A stretch of 64,000 bases of DNA from Pseudomonas sp. PDM18 (GCF_014852585.1 NZ_JACVBX010000009.1:186001-250000), one strand, 5' to 3'. Positions 9,837 to 18,488 are shown, counted from the stretch's first letter. Notes: a model not told the origin generated them from the letters alone. Numbers and translations: made by a program.

Positions 9837-10748
9837 CTATCCCGAGACCTTCTGCTCGTTGCTCACGCCGTGGGGAACATGGCCGGTCGCCACCACCTCC
9901 CGCGCCATCTCGCAGTGCATCGGCTGGTCGTCGAAGAACACGTCGGCGGCGAAGGCTTCGAGGAAGGCGGCCTTGTCCAGGCCACCGAGGAACAGCGATT
10001 CGTCGAGACGAATGTCCCACTCGCGCAGGGTGCGGATCACCCGCTCGTGGGCCGGTGCGGAGCGCGCGGTGACCAATGCCGTGCGGATCGGGCAGGACTC
10101 CTGCGGGAAGGCCTGCTGCACGCGGTTGAGCGCTTTCAGGAAGGGCTTGAACGGCCCGCCGCCCAACGGCTCGCGGGCGGACTCGCGCTCGTGGGTCTGG
10201 AAGGCTTCCAGGCCGCCCTGCTGGTAGACGCGCTCGGAGTCGTCGGAGAACAGCACCGCATCGCCGTCGAAGGCGAAGCGCAATTCGCCACTGGCTTCCC
10301 GGCGGGTGCCGCCGGACAGGATGGTCGCGGCAGCGAAGCCGGCGTCCAGCGCATTGCGCACGTCCTCTATATGGGTGGAGAGGAACAGGTGGCAGTTGAA
10401 CGCCTTGAGGTAGGGATAAGGGCTGCGGCCGCCGACGAAGGCGGCGCGGGAGATACCCAGGCCGTAGTGCTGGATGGAGTTGAACACGCGCAGGCCGGTG
10501 TCGGCGCTGTTGCGCGACACAAGTACGACCTCCACCGGTGCGCTATCGGTCCCGCCGTTCAGCGCGAGCAGCTTCTGCACCAGAGCAAAGGCATCGCCCG
10601 GCGGCAGGACTTCGTCCTCGCGGTCGATCTGGTACTGGCGATAGGCTTCGACGCCCTCGCTTTCATAGACCTGATGGCTTTCCCGGAGGTCGAACAGCGC
10701 CCGCGAGGAGATCGCCACTACCAGCTTGTCGCCCAGCCCTTTTGCCAT
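9837..10748 (-). CDS. 5'-nucleotidase (cytosolic type, PF06189-like)
   Basis: A 303-residue protein beginning MAKGLGDKLVVAISSRALFDL, typical of the bacterial relatives of cytosolic 5'-nucleotidase I. It carries LRFAFDGDAVLFSDDSERVY with the DGD/D pattern of a HAD-like phosphatase, and later DESLFLGGLDKAAFLEAFAADVFFDD. It should dephosphorylate nucleoside monophosphates in the cytosol. It starts 17 bases after the ketopantoate-reductase stop and so is the last gene of a three-gene operon. Exact nucleotide preference is unknown. Confidence 0.85.
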   Translation of the reverse strand: MAKGLGDKLVVAISSRALFDLRESHQVYESEGVEAYRQYQIDREDEVLPPGDAFALVQKLLALNGGTDSAPVEVVLVSRNSADTGLRVFNSIQHYGLGISRAAFVGGRSPYPYLKAFNCHLFLSTHIEDVRNALDAGFAAATILSGGTRREASGELRFAFDGDAVLFSDDSERVYQQGGLEAFQTHERESAREPLGGGPFKPFLKALNRVQQAFPQESCPIRTALVTARSAPAHERVIRTLREWDIRLDESLFLGGLDKAAFLEAFAADVFFDDQPMHCEMAREVVATGHVPHGVSNEQKVSG

Positions 10749-10765
10749 GTTTCCCCCGGTGTTCG

Positions 10766-11713
10766 TCAGCGAGTCCGGTTGCGTGCGTCGATGAATCGCA
10801 GCGCGCGATACAGCGCCTCGATCTTAGGCAGTTCACGTCCGGCCCTGCGTGCGGCCTCCAGAGGCGCCGCGTAGATTGCGCCCAGCTCCAGCGGCCGGCG
10901 CTGGGCGAAGTCATGGTACATGCTGGGCAGGTAGTCCGGCATGGCATCGGTGGAGCTGAGCATCGCCCCGACGATGCCCTGGGGCAGCGAATGCCCGCAG
11001 GCGCCGGCGCCGGCGATGACTTCCTCCATCAGCTCGGCCACCAGGGCGCGGCTGTCGGGGTTGTCCATGATCGCCCGCGTGCCGCTGTCGAGCAGCACGG
11101 ATAGCCCGTTGTAGGGGATATTCCAGACTAGCTTCTGCCAGCGCGCCTGCTCCAGGTTGGGCATGGCGTTGGAGTCCAGGCCGGCGCTACGGAACAGCGC
11201 GGCGCCCTCCTCCACGATCGCCTGCCGAGCTTCGGCCTCCGCTGCGGAACCCGAGTGATAGCCGATGTTCACCCCGCCGAAGGCCTGGTGTTCGATCACG
11301 CCCGGCTCGGCGCGGTGCACGCAGATGAAGCAGAGCCCGCCCAGCAGGTGAATGTGTTCGGGCAGCAGCGCGCGCAGTTCGTCTTCCACGGCAAGGCCGT
11401 TCTGCAACAGCAGGACCTTGGCGCCCTGCGCGGCGGCCTGAATGATCAGCGGCGCGAGATCGGCGTTGCTGGTGGTCTTGGCGCCCACCAGCAGCCAGTC
11501 GCAGGGCGGCATCTTCGCCACGTCATCGTAGGCATTCACCGGCGACAGGCTCAGCGCGCCGTGCACCTGGCTGTTCAGGCGCAAGCCGTTCTGCGCGACG
11601 GTGGGATACTCGCTGCGTAGCAGAAAATGAACGTCATGGCCGGCGCGGGCCAGCATCAGGCCGTAAAAGCCGCCAATGGCGCCGGTTCCGATGATGCCGA
11701 TTCGCAGATTCAT
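10766..11713 (-). CDS. Putative 2-dehydropantoate 2-reductase
   Basis: A 315-residue NADPH-binding ketopantoate reductase family protein. The N-terminal Rossmann motif is IGIIGTGAIGGFYGLMLARAG. A central WQKLVWNIPYNGLSVLL segment supplies the conserved Lys/Asn, and the C-terminal helical domain contains the SMYHDFAQRRPLELGAIYAA region. In the pantothenate pathway PanE reduces ketopantoate to pantoate. Many genomes carry several paralogues, so this copy may act on another 2-oxo acid. The ATG at 11713 overlaps the upstream stop (TGATG), showing translational coupling to the thioredoxin-like gene. Confidence 0.85.
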   Translation of the reverse strand: MNLRIGIIGTGAIGGFYGLMLARAGHDVHFLLRSEYPTVAQNGLRLNSQVHGALSLSPVNAYDDVAKMPPCDWLLVGAKTTSNADLAPLIIQAAAQGAKVLLLQNGLAVEDELRALLPEHIHLLGGLCFICVHRAEPGVIEHQAFGGVNIGYHSGSAAEAEARQAIVEEGAALFRSAGLDSNAMPNLEQARWQKLVWNIPYNGLSVLLDSGTRAIMDNPDSRALVAELMEEVIAGAGACGHSLPQGIVGAMLSSTDAMPDYLPSMYHDFAQRRPLELGAIYAAPLEAARRAGRELPKIEALYRALRFIDARNRTR

Positions 11714-12099
11714 CAAGGCAATTCCTCAGCAGGGCGCGCCAGGGCGGCGCGCAGGGCTTGGATTAGAGGTTCAGGGCGCAGCGGCGAATGGACGGGGCCC
11801 AGGAAGTGGCCGTCGCGCACCAGGAACAGGGACGGCAAGTGGAAGACCTCGTAGCGCTCGACCAGCCCGCCGCTGTGCCCAGCGTCGATCCAGCACAGGC
11901 GGTCGATGGGCAGGCCGAACTCCGGCAGCACTTGCCTCGCCCAGCGACAGGTAGAGCAGCCTTCCCCGGTAAAAATCAGCAGCGACACGCCCGGCAGCTC
12001 CAGCAGCCGGCGGTCGGCGTCCAGGTCGGTCAGCTCGTGGGCCGGCACTATACTCAAGGTGCCACCACTATAAAGATTGCAGTCGGAGCGTTCCGTCAT
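11713..12099 (-). CDS. Thioredoxin-family protein
   Basis: 128 residues from the ATG at 12099. The thioredoxin-like core is LLIFTGEGCSTCRWARQVLP, with a CSTC active site at about residues 49-52, and the cis-proline segment is VFHLPSLFLV. It is probably a cytosolic disulfide reductase; no signal peptide is present. The start is uncertain: the ATG overlaps the start codon of the divergent PilZ gene by two bases. Internal TTG or GTG codons about 15-18 residues further in would leave room for a promoter. It heads the operon with ketopantoate reductase and 5'-nucleotidase. Confidence 0.8.
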   Translation of the reverse strand: MTERSDCNLYSGGTLSIVPAHELTDLDADRRLLELPGVSLLIFTGEGCSTCRWARQVLPEFGLPIDRLCWIDAGHSGGLVERYEVFHLPSLFLVRDGHFLGPVHSPLRPEPLIQALRAALARPAEELP

Positions 12100-12517
12100 G
12101 CGTCAGTTCCTGCGTCACCCTTGCGATTTCCCGGTCGAGCTGGTCATCCGCAAACAGACTTTCCTGCCGCGCCAGCGGTTGCACAATATCAGCCTCGGCG
12201 GCGTCGCGTGCAATTCGCCACGGGGCTTTCGCCGCGGCACCTCTATCGAGCTGCGCATCCCCTTGCTGGGCGACTCCGCCTGCTACCCCGGCGTCATCGC
12301 CTGGAGCCGCAAGCAGGCCAGCGACTACCGTGTGGGCATTGCCTTCATCGACGAGGACACTCTGTTCCGGGCGCGCATGGTCGAGCAGGTCTGCCAGATA
12401 GAGCAGTACCGCCGCCAGCGGGAGCAGGCCAGCGGCGCCAGCCTGCCGTTCGAGACCCTGGCACTGGAGTGGATCGCGCAGAACGCCGCCGACTTCCCAA
12501 TGTTTTGCGCGGTCTGA
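12098..12517 (+). CDS. PilZ-domain c-di-GMP-binding protein
   Basis: 139 residues with a near-terminal RQFLR (RxxxR) motif at residues 2-6 and HNISLGGV (NxSxxG) at about 33-40, which together form the c-di-GMP-binding site of PilZ domains. The rest is a single PilZ barrel plus a helical C-terminus. It is probably a cytosolic c-di-GMP receptor whose target is unknown. GGAG eight bases before the ATG at 12098 supports this start. The ATG overlaps the annotated start of the divergent thioredoxin-like gene. A terminator follows at 12542. Confidence 0.88.
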   Translation: MRQFLRHPCDFPVELVIRKQTFLPRQRLHNISLGGVACNSPRGFRRGTSIELRIPLLGDSACYPGVIAWSRKQASDYRVGIAFIDEDTLFRARMVEQVCQIEQYRRQREQASGASLPFETLALEWIAQNAADFPMFCAV

Positions 12518-12541
12518 TCGGCACCCCGCAGAAAGTCGCGC

Positions 12542-12564
12542 AAATGCCCGTGTTGCGGGCATTT
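12542..12564 (+). terminator. Terminator after the PilZ gene
   Basis: AAATGCCCG-TGTTG-CGGGCATTT, a perfect 9-base-pair stem ending in TTTT, 25 bases after the stop. Confidence 0.88.
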
Positions 12565-12697
12565 TCCTGCATCGAGCCATTGTCGAGGCGCTGCCTGAAC
12601 GGTTAAGGTTCGGGTTCCCCTTAGCGACACCTCTGCCTGCGCCCCATCGCACGGGGATTTCTGGCGGCCGGCACCCGTGACCTGATTGAGTACCACG

Positions 12698-13774
12698 ATG
12701 GCTGATTTACAGATCGACGACCTTAACGTTGCCTCCAACGAGACACTGATCACGCCGGAGCAGCTCAAGCGCGAAATCCCCCTGACCGACGCCGCCCTGC
12801 GCACCGTCGCCAACGGCCGCCAGGTCGTCCGCGACATCCTTGATGGCAAGGACCACCGCCTGTTCGTAGTGATCGGCCCCTGCTCGATCCACGACATCAA
12901 GGCCGCCCACGAATACGCCGAGCGCCTGAAGGTGCTGGCCGCGGAAGTTTCCGACACGCTGTTCCTTGTGATGCGCGTGTACTTCGAGAAACCGCGCACC
13001 ACGGTTGGCTGGAAAGGCCTGATCAACGACCCGTACCTGGACGACTCCTTCAAGATCCAGGACGGTCTGCACATCGGCCGCCAATTGCTGCGCGACCTCG
13101 CCGAGATGGGCCTGCCCACCGCCACCGAGGCGCTCGACCCGATCTCCCCGCAGTACCTGCAGGACCTGATCAGCTGGTCGGCCATCGGCGCGCGCACGAC
13201 CGAATCCCAGACTCACCGCGAGATGGCTTCCGGCCTGTCCTCGGCGGTCGGCTTCAAGAACGGCACCGATGGCAGCCTGACCGTGGCGATCAACGCGCTG
13301 CAGTCGGTTTCCAGCCCGCACCGCTTCCTGGGTATCAACCAGGAAGGCGGCGTCTCTATCGTCACCACCAAGGGCAATGCCTACGGCCATGTAGTGCTGC
13401 GCGGTGGCAACGGCAAGCCGAACTATGACTCGGTCAGCGTCGCCCTGTGCGAACAGGAACTGACCAAAGCGAAGATCCCGCTGAACGTGATGGTCGACTG
13501 CAGCCACGCCAACTCCAACAAGGACCCGGCCCTGCAGCCGCTGGTGATGGACAACGTCGCCAACCAGATCGCCGAAGGCAACAACTCCATCGTCGGCCTG
13601 ATGGTGGAAAGCCACCTGGGCTGGGGCGCTCAGCCGATCCCGAAGGACCTGTGCCAGCTGCAGTACGGCGTGTCGATCACCGATGCCTGCATCGACTGGG
13701 ACACCACCGAGAAGGCCGTGCGCAGCATGCACGCCAAGCTCAAGGAAGTTCTGCCCAAGCGCCAGCGCGGCTGA
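12698..13774 (+). CDS. 3-deoxy-7-phosphoheptulonate (DAHP) synthase, class I
   Basis: A 358-residue AroF/AroG/AroH-type enzyme that joins phosphoenolpyruvate and erythrose 4-phosphate in the first shikimate step. Diagnostic segments are VIGPCSIHD (about 63-71, metal-binding Cys), MRVYFEKPRTTVGWKGLINDP, GARTTESQTHREMASGLS, VLRGGNGKPNYD and VMVDCSHANSNKD. The length is that of the tyrosine-sensitive or tryptophan-sensitive isozymes, but the feedback specificity cannot be assigned reliably by eye. The ATG at 12698 was chosen over an upstream TTG because it matches the family N-terminus and GAG lies eight bases before it. Two terminators follow. Confidence 0.93.
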   Translation: MADLQIDDLNVASNETLITPEQLKREIPLTDAALRTVANGRQVVRDILDGKDHRLFVVIGPCSIHDIKAAHEYAERLKVLAAEVSDTLFLVMRVYFEKPRTTVGWKGLINDPYLDDSFKIQDGLHIGRQLLRDLAEMGLPTATEALDPISPQYLQDLISWSAIGARTTESQTHREMASGLSSAVGFKNGTDGSLTVAINALQSVSSPHRFLGINQEGGVSIVTTKGNAYGHVVLRGGNGKPNYDSVSVALCEQELTKAKIPLNVMVDCSHANSNKDPALQPLVMDNVANQIAEGNNSIVGLMVESHLGWGAQPIPKDLCQLQYGVSITDACIDWDTTEKAVRSMHAKLKEVLPKRQRG

Positions 13775-13792
13775 CACTCCAGGCACGCACGA

Positions 13793-13818
13793 AAAAGCCG
13801 GGCATCAGCCCGGCTTTT
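13793..13818. terminator. Terminator after DAHP synthase
   Basis: AAAAGCCGGGC-ATCA-GCCCGGCTTTT, a perfect 11-base-pair stem about 18 bases after the stop and usable from both strands. Confidence 0.92.
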
Positions 13819-13850
13819 CTTTGGCGCTGCAACAATTCTGCAGGCACAAA

Positions 13851-13877
13851 AAACCCGGCATTGGCCGGGCTTTTTTT
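13851..13877. terminator. Second tandem terminator, facing the GNAT gene
   Basis: An A run, CCCGGC-ATTG-GCCGGG, then C and seven T. With the preceding hairpin it separates DAHP synthase from the convergent GNAT gene; on the minus strand it terminates that gene. Confidence 0.88.
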
Positions 13878-13895
13878 ATTTCTGCGCGCTGAAAG

Positions 13896-14180
13896 TCAGA
13901 GCGCGGTATCGGTGTGGCGCTGGCGGCGTTCCAGGTAGCGCTCGACGTAGGAGCACGACGGGATGACGCTGTAGCCCTTGCGCTCGGCGAACTGCAGCGC
14001 ATGTTCGGTGAGTGCGGCGGCGATACCACGGCCACGCAGGCTGTCCGGAACGAAGGTGCGATAGATGTCGAGCGTCTGCTTGCCCAGATCCATGTAGGCC
14101 AGATAGGCGCGATGACCATCAACAGTCGTTACGAACTGATGGCTGGTTTCATCATGCTGGATGGACAACGACTCACTCAC
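13896..14180 (-). CDS. Small YjdJ-type GNAT N-acetyltransferase
   Basis: A 94-residue protein of the minimal GNAT family (PF14542-like). It contains YRTFVPDSLRGRGIAAALTEHAL, the acetyl-CoA-binding R/Q-x-x-G-x-G/A loop, followed by PSCSYVERYLERR. The GNAT core is complete but lacks the usual N-terminal strands, as is normal for this subfamily. The substrate is unknown. It starts 22 bases after the stop of the 424-residue membrane-anchored protein and is probably co-transcribed with it. Confidence 0.88.
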   Translation of the reverse strand: MSESLSIQHDETSHQFVTTVDGHRAYLAYMDLGKQTLDIYRTFVPDSLRGRGIAAALTEHALQFAERKGYSVIPSCSYVERYLERRQRHTDTAL

Positions 14181-14202
14181 TTGCTCTCTCCTTCGCAGGG
14201 CC

Positions 14203-15477
14203 TCACAACATGACCCGCACCTGATTGATCTTGTTCAGGCGGAGGAACATTTCCGCCGAGCCCGTCCCGATCAGGACAGTGATATAGACTCGGCCGTTCT
14301 CCACCTTGTGCAGCACACCCTGATAATAGGCACCATCAAACGTGATGAACTGCAGGCGCTTGCCAGTGTACTGGGCAAGGCTTTCAACGCTAACGAACTC
14401 ATATTGCTGCGTTTTGGCCTGCGACTCAACCGTTTCCGGGGCCGAAACCATTTGATATTGGCTTTCCGGCGTGAGTTTTTCCTTAACCGGATCGACCCAG
14501 GCGAACCCCAGCGGTGTGACTGACTGCTGGTTCACTAAGACGACCGGATGCAGCATCTGAATCACATCCTTCGGCTTGAAAAATTGCAGACCGCCCCAGG
14601 TCATGCCTTCGCTCGGCGTCAACTCGATGCGCAGCGAGCGCGGATCTTCCAGGTAACGGCCATAAGCCTCAAGTACCGGCTTGTCGAGTGCGATGCGCTG
14701 CTGGCGCAGGGACTTGTCGAATTTCTCCAGCGAGAGCGCGGTATAGGCCTTCTGATCCACGCCCAGCTTGCCGCGGCAGAATTCGCTGACCCGGCGCTGG
14801 TACTGGTTGTCGTTCATCTCGATAACGACCTGGGAGACCCGCGGCGGGTTCACGCGCATGTCGCCGGGACGCTCGGAAACGTTTATCAGCGTCATGCTGG
14901 TGTGCATGTCCAGCATGTCACGGGTATCGCTGCGCAGGTCGAAGGTCAGGGTCTGCGCACCTGGCTGCATGCGGTAGGAGAATTCGATATCCGACTCGAG
15001 GGTGCGGTACCCCATCTGCAGCAATTCGTCGACGCCGATATTGCGTACGTTGTCGCAGGCCACTTCGCTCATGGCGGTGAAGGCACTCTTCTCTGCCGGC
15101 TGGGCATACAGCGATTGCATGAAAGGACCGTGGATCTGCAACTCGACACCCTTCAGGTCCACTGCCAACTGCTCCGGCAGCTTGCCCTCATCCAGGCGCT
15201 CCTTGAAGCTCAGCAGCTCGCGCAGCCCATTGAACGTCAGCTGGGCGTGGGAAACCTTCAGACTGTCGCCGGCCATGGGCACCCTGATCACCACGTTCTG
15301 CAATCCCACCCGGCCGTCGAACGACGAGGAGATGCCGCCATAGGTGATGTCCATGAACGGCGAGACGCGGGCTATGGCATCGTTCACCACACTGCGCACG
15401 GAAAGCCACAGCGACGCCTTGATAATGAGGGCGATCGCCACGACGGCAAAAAGGGACCACTTGAGAATCTTCGACAT
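14203..15477 (-). CDS. Membrane-anchored protein of unknown function
   Basis: I do not recognise this family. The 424-residue protein has one N-terminal transmembrane segment (WSLFAVVAIALIIKASLWLS, about 8-27) and a large domain probably in the periplasm. Its early portion (ISSSFDGRVGLQNVVIRVP...HAQLTFNGLRELLSF) resembles the lipid-transfer-like beta structure of AsmA/DUF945-type proteins, but this is only an impression. A C-terminal part (LQFITFDGAYYQGVLHKVEN) looks like a small beta barrel. The ATG at 15477 is preferred to a GTG three codons earlier because AGGA lies 10 bases upstream of it. It is the first gene of a pair with the GNAT gene. Confidence 0.75.
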   Translation of the reverse strand: MSKILKWSLFAVVAIALIIKASLWLSVRSVVNDAIARVSPFMDITYGGISSSFDGRVGLQNVVIRVPMAGDSLKVSHAQLTFNGLRELLSFKERLDEGKLPEQLAVDLKGVELQIHGPFMQSLYAQPAEKSAFTAMSEVACDNVRNIGVDELLQMGYRTLESDIEFSYRMQPGAQTLTFDLRSDTRDMLDMHTSMTLINVSERPGDMRVNPPRVSQVVIEMNDNQYQRRVSEFCRGKLGVDQKAYTALSLEKFDKSLRQQRIALDKPVLEAYGRYLEDPRSLRIELTPSEGMTWGGLQFFKPKDVIQMLHPVVLVNQQSVTPLGFAWVDPVKEKLTPESQYQMVSAPETVESQAKTQQYEFVSVESLAQYTGKRLQFITFDGAYYQGVLHKVENGRVYITVLIGTGSAEMFLRLNKINQVRVML

Positions 15478-15714
15478 GGCAGGCACATCCTGGATTGTGC
15501 GAGAGCAGCGCGTAGGGATAGTGGCAGCTTAACAGTACGCCTGAGACCTCTCCACGAATGCAGTCGGAAATTGCGTGCACAGCGCACAGAAATCGCCCGA
15601 ATCCAGTGGCATGCAGCTGACTCATCAGTCAGTCAAAACGCTTTACGCACCAGGCCCGCGTCAGTATGTTCTGGCCACTTCCAACCCAAGGACTGCAACC
15701 CAGGACCCTCTGCC

Positions 15715-16404
15715 ATGAGTGAGCTGATCAGCTACCAATTCGAAGACGGCATCGCCACCCTGACCCTGAACAACGGCAAGGTGAACGCCATCTCCCCGGC
15801 GGTCATCGAAGCCTTCAACCAGGCCCTGGACCAGGCGGAAAAGGACCGTGCCATCGTCATCGTCACCGGCCAGCCAGGCATTCTCTCCGGCGGCTACGAC
15901 CTCAAGGTGATGACCTCCGGCCCGGAAAACGCCGTGAACCTGGTGGCGTCCGGCTCCACCCTGGCCCGCCGCATGCTGTCCCACCCGTTCCCGGTCATTG
16001 TCGCCTGCACCGGCCACGCGGTAGCCAAGGGCGCGTTCATCCTGCTCTCGGCGGACTACCGTATCGGCGTCGACGGCCCGTTCCAGATCGGCCTCAACGA
16101 AGTGGCCATCGGCATGACCATGCACCACGTCGGCATCGAACTGGCCCGTGACCGACTGCGCCGCTCCGCCTTCACCCGCTCCGTGGTGAACGCCGAAATG
16201 TTCAACCCGCGCGACGCCGTGGACGCCGGGTTCCTCGACAAGGTGGTGCCGGTCGAACAACTCCAGGCCGCTGCTCTGGAGGCCGCCCAGCACCTGAAGA
16301 AGCTGAACATGACTGCCCACCGCAACACCAAGCTGAAAGTGCGCAAGCAGTTGCTGGAAACCCTGGACAAGTCCATCGAGTTGGACCGGAACCACCTGGT
16401 CTGA
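15715..16404 (+). CDS. Enoyl-CoA hydratase/isomerase family protein
   Basis: A 229-residue crotonase-fold enzyme, short for the family (about 260). It has TLNNGKVNAIS at residues 16-26, a first oxyanion-hole strand ILSGGYDLKVM, and a second at ACTGHAVAKGAFILLSADYRIG. The usual catalytic glutamates at the enoyl-CoA hydratase positions are not obvious: the helix reads PFQIGLNEVAIGMTMHHVGIE, with one Glu in LNEVAIG. Hydratase activity is therefore not guaranteed; an isomerase or thioesterase role is possible. It stands alone with its own terminator. Confidence 0.82.
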   Translation: MSELISYQFEDGIATLTLNNGKVNAISPAVIEAFNQALDQAEKDRAIVIVTGQPGILSGGYDLKVMTSGPENAVNLVASGSTLARRMLSHPFPVIVACTGHAVAKGAFILLSADYRIGVDGPFQIGLNEVAIGMTMHHVGIELARDRLRRSAFTRSVVNAEMFNPRDAVDAGFLDKVVPVEQLQAAALEAAQHLKKLNMTAHRNTKLKVRKQLLETLDKSIELDRNHLV

Positions 16405-16416
16405 TCGCCCGATGAC

Positions 16417-16445
16417 AAAAAGCCCGGCCTGGTACCGGGCTTTTT
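16417..16445 (+). terminator. Terminator after the enoyl-CoA hydratase gene
   Basis: AAAAAGCCCGG-7 bases-CCGGGCTTTTT, 13 bases after the stop. Confidence 0.92.
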
Positions 16446-16563
16446 CATGCCATCACTATTACCTAAATAGCAATACTGATTAAGCCTTTTTGCTATTTTT
16501 CAAAAATTATTACGCATTAACCTATGGATGAACCCGAAACAAACCAACCCAGAGGTGTTCATC

Positions 16564-16755
16564 ATGAAACTCAACATCATCGCCGCCAGTGTACTTGCCG
16601 CCGCTACCGCCTTTGCCGCCCAAGCCAGCTTCGCCGAAGAATCGCCGCTGATGCAGGACCGCATGGTTCACATGACCCAGGCCGCTATCGGGCAACAGCA
16701 GTCCGAACAGTCCGCCAGCCAGGTGAATGTCGAAGCCGCTTCCAAGCAGGGCTGA
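16564..16755 (+). CDS. Small secreted protein
   Basis: A 63-residue protein with a clear Sec signal peptide: MKLNIIAASVLAAATAFAAQ and a likely cleavage after ASFA at about residue 24. The mature part is about 39 residues, polar, rich in Gln, Ser and Met, and without cysteines, so it is neither a lipoprotein nor disulfide-bonded. AGAGG about 10 bases before the ATG supports the start. It is preceded by an AT-rich, promoter-like stretch (16446-16525) unlike its GC-rich surroundings and followed by a terminator, so it is a single-gene unit. Function is unknown. Confidence 0.8.
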   Translation: MKLNIIAASVLAAATAFAAQASFAEESPLMQDRMVHMTQAAIGQQQSEQSASQVNVEAASKQG

Positions 16756-16814
16756 AACCTCCCATCCCGCCAGCCGCCTGCCGCAGGTGACGTCATGCAG
16801 CCCTGCCCGAAGCG

Positions 16815-16841
16815 AAAAGCCCGGCGTGATGCCGGGCCTTT
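16815..16841 (+). terminator. Terminator after the small secreted protein gene
   Basis: GCCCGGC-GTGAT-GCCGGGC, flanked by AAAA and CTTT, 60 bases after the stop. Confidence 0.8.
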
Positions 16842-17102
16842 CAGAGACGATGACGCACTCTCAGTGCTTTTCGACGGCCGCCACGCCCGTCGCCTCCTCT
16901 CCCTGACGAGGGTCAAGCAGCCATGAAGCCCGCCAGAGTCCCGAAAACCTCCGATAGCGTCCCGCCACTCACCTCCTTGCGTCTGGTCGTAGCGCCGCTA
17001 TCTATCAATCTGCCTGATACCGAGAACCAACCGGCATCGTTATTCAATCGAATTGACCAAAGCGACACTAGGCCATCACTTCCCCGAGCCCGAGTCGCCA
17101 GC
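16842..17102. other. Non-coding stretch before a small membrane protein gene
   Basis: An open frame continues upstream of the 17103 start back to 16923, but its predicted peptide has low-complexity proline/serine content and no family feature, so I treat this part as untranslated. TTGACC at about 17054 could be a -35 element; no convincing -10 is seen. Confidence 0.4.
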
Positions 17103-17324
17103 ATGAACCGCCAAGCCCACCGCTACGCCCGCAACGGCGCCCTCGCCGTCCTGGGGCTCTACACCATCGTGATCCTGGTAGTCACCGCCCTCAGCGCCGG
17201 CTTCGACGACGCGCGCCGTGCCCCAGTGGACAACATCGACCGCAGTGGGCTTTTCGAACGCTTCAACCAGGCGGTGCCAGTGGCTCTGCAGGGCCTTCAG
17301 GAAGCGCTCACACCTCACTCCTGA
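17103..17324 (+). CDS. Small single-pass membrane protein
   Basis: 73 residues from the ATG at 17103. A basic N-terminus (MNRQAHRYARNG) is followed by one transmembrane helix (ALAVLGLYTIVILVVTALSA, about 13-32). An acidic/basic tail (FDDARRAPVDNIDRSGLFERF) follows. By the positive-inside rule the N-terminus should be cytoplasmic. The family is not recognised. It sits 91 bases before the CorA-like gene and may be co-transcribed. The ribosome site is weak, and an alternative start at 16923 would add 60 residues with no recognisable feature. Confidence 0.6.
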   Translation: MNRQAHRYARNGALAVLGLYTIVILVVTALSAGFDDARRAPVDNIDRSGLFERFNQAVPVALQGLQEALTPHS

Positions 17325-17415
17325 TTCCGCTGCGCTGGCGCGTCGCGCCAGGCTGGCCAACACTCAATCCCAGCAGAACGACTCCCGACCGATCCGCAGC
17401 AGGGTGGGCTTCAGC

Positions 17416-18387
17416 ATGGGCCGAGTCATTGCTTCCGCCGTCTACAGCAAGGGCCGCAAGGTCTCCGACATCCCGCTGGAGGACGGCTACCGCTGGGCGT
17501 GCCAGCCCGACCACTTCGTCTGGACCGGCCTGCAGGAGCCAACGCCGGAAGAGATGTTCAATCTTCAACGGCAGTTCAACCTGCACGAACTGGCCGTGTC
17601 AGACGCGCTGGAAAAGCACAGCCGGCCGAAGCTGGAAACCTTCGGTGACGCGCTGTTCATCGTCATCTACTCACCGATCCGCGCCGATAGTCGGCTGATG
17701 TTCGTCGAAACCCATCTCTTTGCCGGAATCGGCTACATCATCAGCGCACGCCACGGTTTCTCCCAGTCCTACGCCCAGGTCCGACAGCGCTGTGAGGCGC
17801 GACCGCTGCTGCTGGCCCATGGCACCGACTTCGTGCTCTACGCCCTGCTGGATTTCGTGATGAGCAACTACGAGCCGGTGGTCGAGGCGATCCGCGCGGA
17901 AATCGAAGAGGTGGAACAGCAGGTGCTGCGCAAGTCGCTGACCCAGGAACAGATCGAGAAGATCTACGGCCTGCGCCGCGAGGTGCTCAAGCTCAAGCAC
18001 TACGCCGCGCCCATGGTGGAGATCTGCCAGGAGCTGCAGCGCCTGGACTTCCCCTTCATCGACAAGCAGATGCGACCCTACTTCCGCGATGTGGCGATCC
18101 ACGTGAACCGCCTGCTCGAAGACCTCACCACCCTGCGCGACGTGGCCAGCCAGACCATCGAGGTCGGGCTGGCGCTGGAATCCTCGCGGCAGAGCGTGGT
18201 GCAGCGCAAGTTCGCCGCCTGGGCGGCGATCCTCGCCTTCCCCACCGCCGTGGCCGGCATCTACGGGATGAACTTCGAGTACATCCCGGAACTGCACTGG
18301 CACTATGGCTACTTCCTGATCATGGGGCTGCTGGCGCTGGGCTGCGTCGGACTCTACATCAGCTTCAAGCAGGCGGATTGGCTTTAG
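17416..18387 (+). CDS. CorA-family divalent cation transporter
   Basis: A 323-residue CorA-type channel for Mg2+ or Co2+. It has a long cytoplasmic N-terminal funnel with helical stalk (MSNYEPVVEAIRAEIEEVEQ), then two C-terminal transmembrane helices. The first ends in the family signature GMN (AVAGIYGMNFEYIPELHW, about 285-302), and the second is YFLIMGLLALGCVGLYISF. The C-terminus KQADWL resembles the short basic tail of CorA. An upstream frame extension to 17218 overlaps the previous gene and is rejected. A terminator follows at 18442. Confidence 0.92.
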   Translation: MGRVIASAVYSKGRKVSDIPLEDGYRWACQPDHFVWTGLQEPTPEEMFNLQRQFNLHELAVSDALEKHSRPKLETFGDALFIVIYSPIRADSRLMFVETHLFAGIGYIISARHGFSQSYAQVRQRCEARPLLLAHGTDFVLYALLDFVMSNYEPVVEAIRAEIEEVEQQVLRKSLTQEQIEKIYGLRREVLKLKHYAAPMVEICQELQRLDFPFIDKQMRPYFRDVAIHVNRLLEDLTTLRDVASQTIEVGLALESSRQSVVQRKFAAWAAILAFPTAVAGIYGMNFEYIPELHWHYGYFLIMGLLALGCVGLYISFKQADWL

Positions 18388-18441
18388 TCCGGCCAGACGG
18401 CCATGCCCAGGATAAGCACCTGCAAGGCGCTCTTCAGAAAC

Positions 18442-18470
18442 AAAAGCGCCGCTCGAATAAGCGGCGTTTT
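18442..18470. terminator. Terminator between CorA-like gene and amidotransferase
   Basis: AAAAG, CGCCGCT-6 bases-AGCGGCG, TTTT; it lies between convergent genes and serves both directions. Confidence 0.88.
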
Positions 18471-18488
18471 CAGTCAACACGGCAGGAA

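Noticed and set aside
16923-17102. 60-residue N-terminal extension of the small membrane protein
   Set aside because: Low-complexity sequence, no ribosome site, and the remainder starting at 17103 makes a normal small membrane protein.
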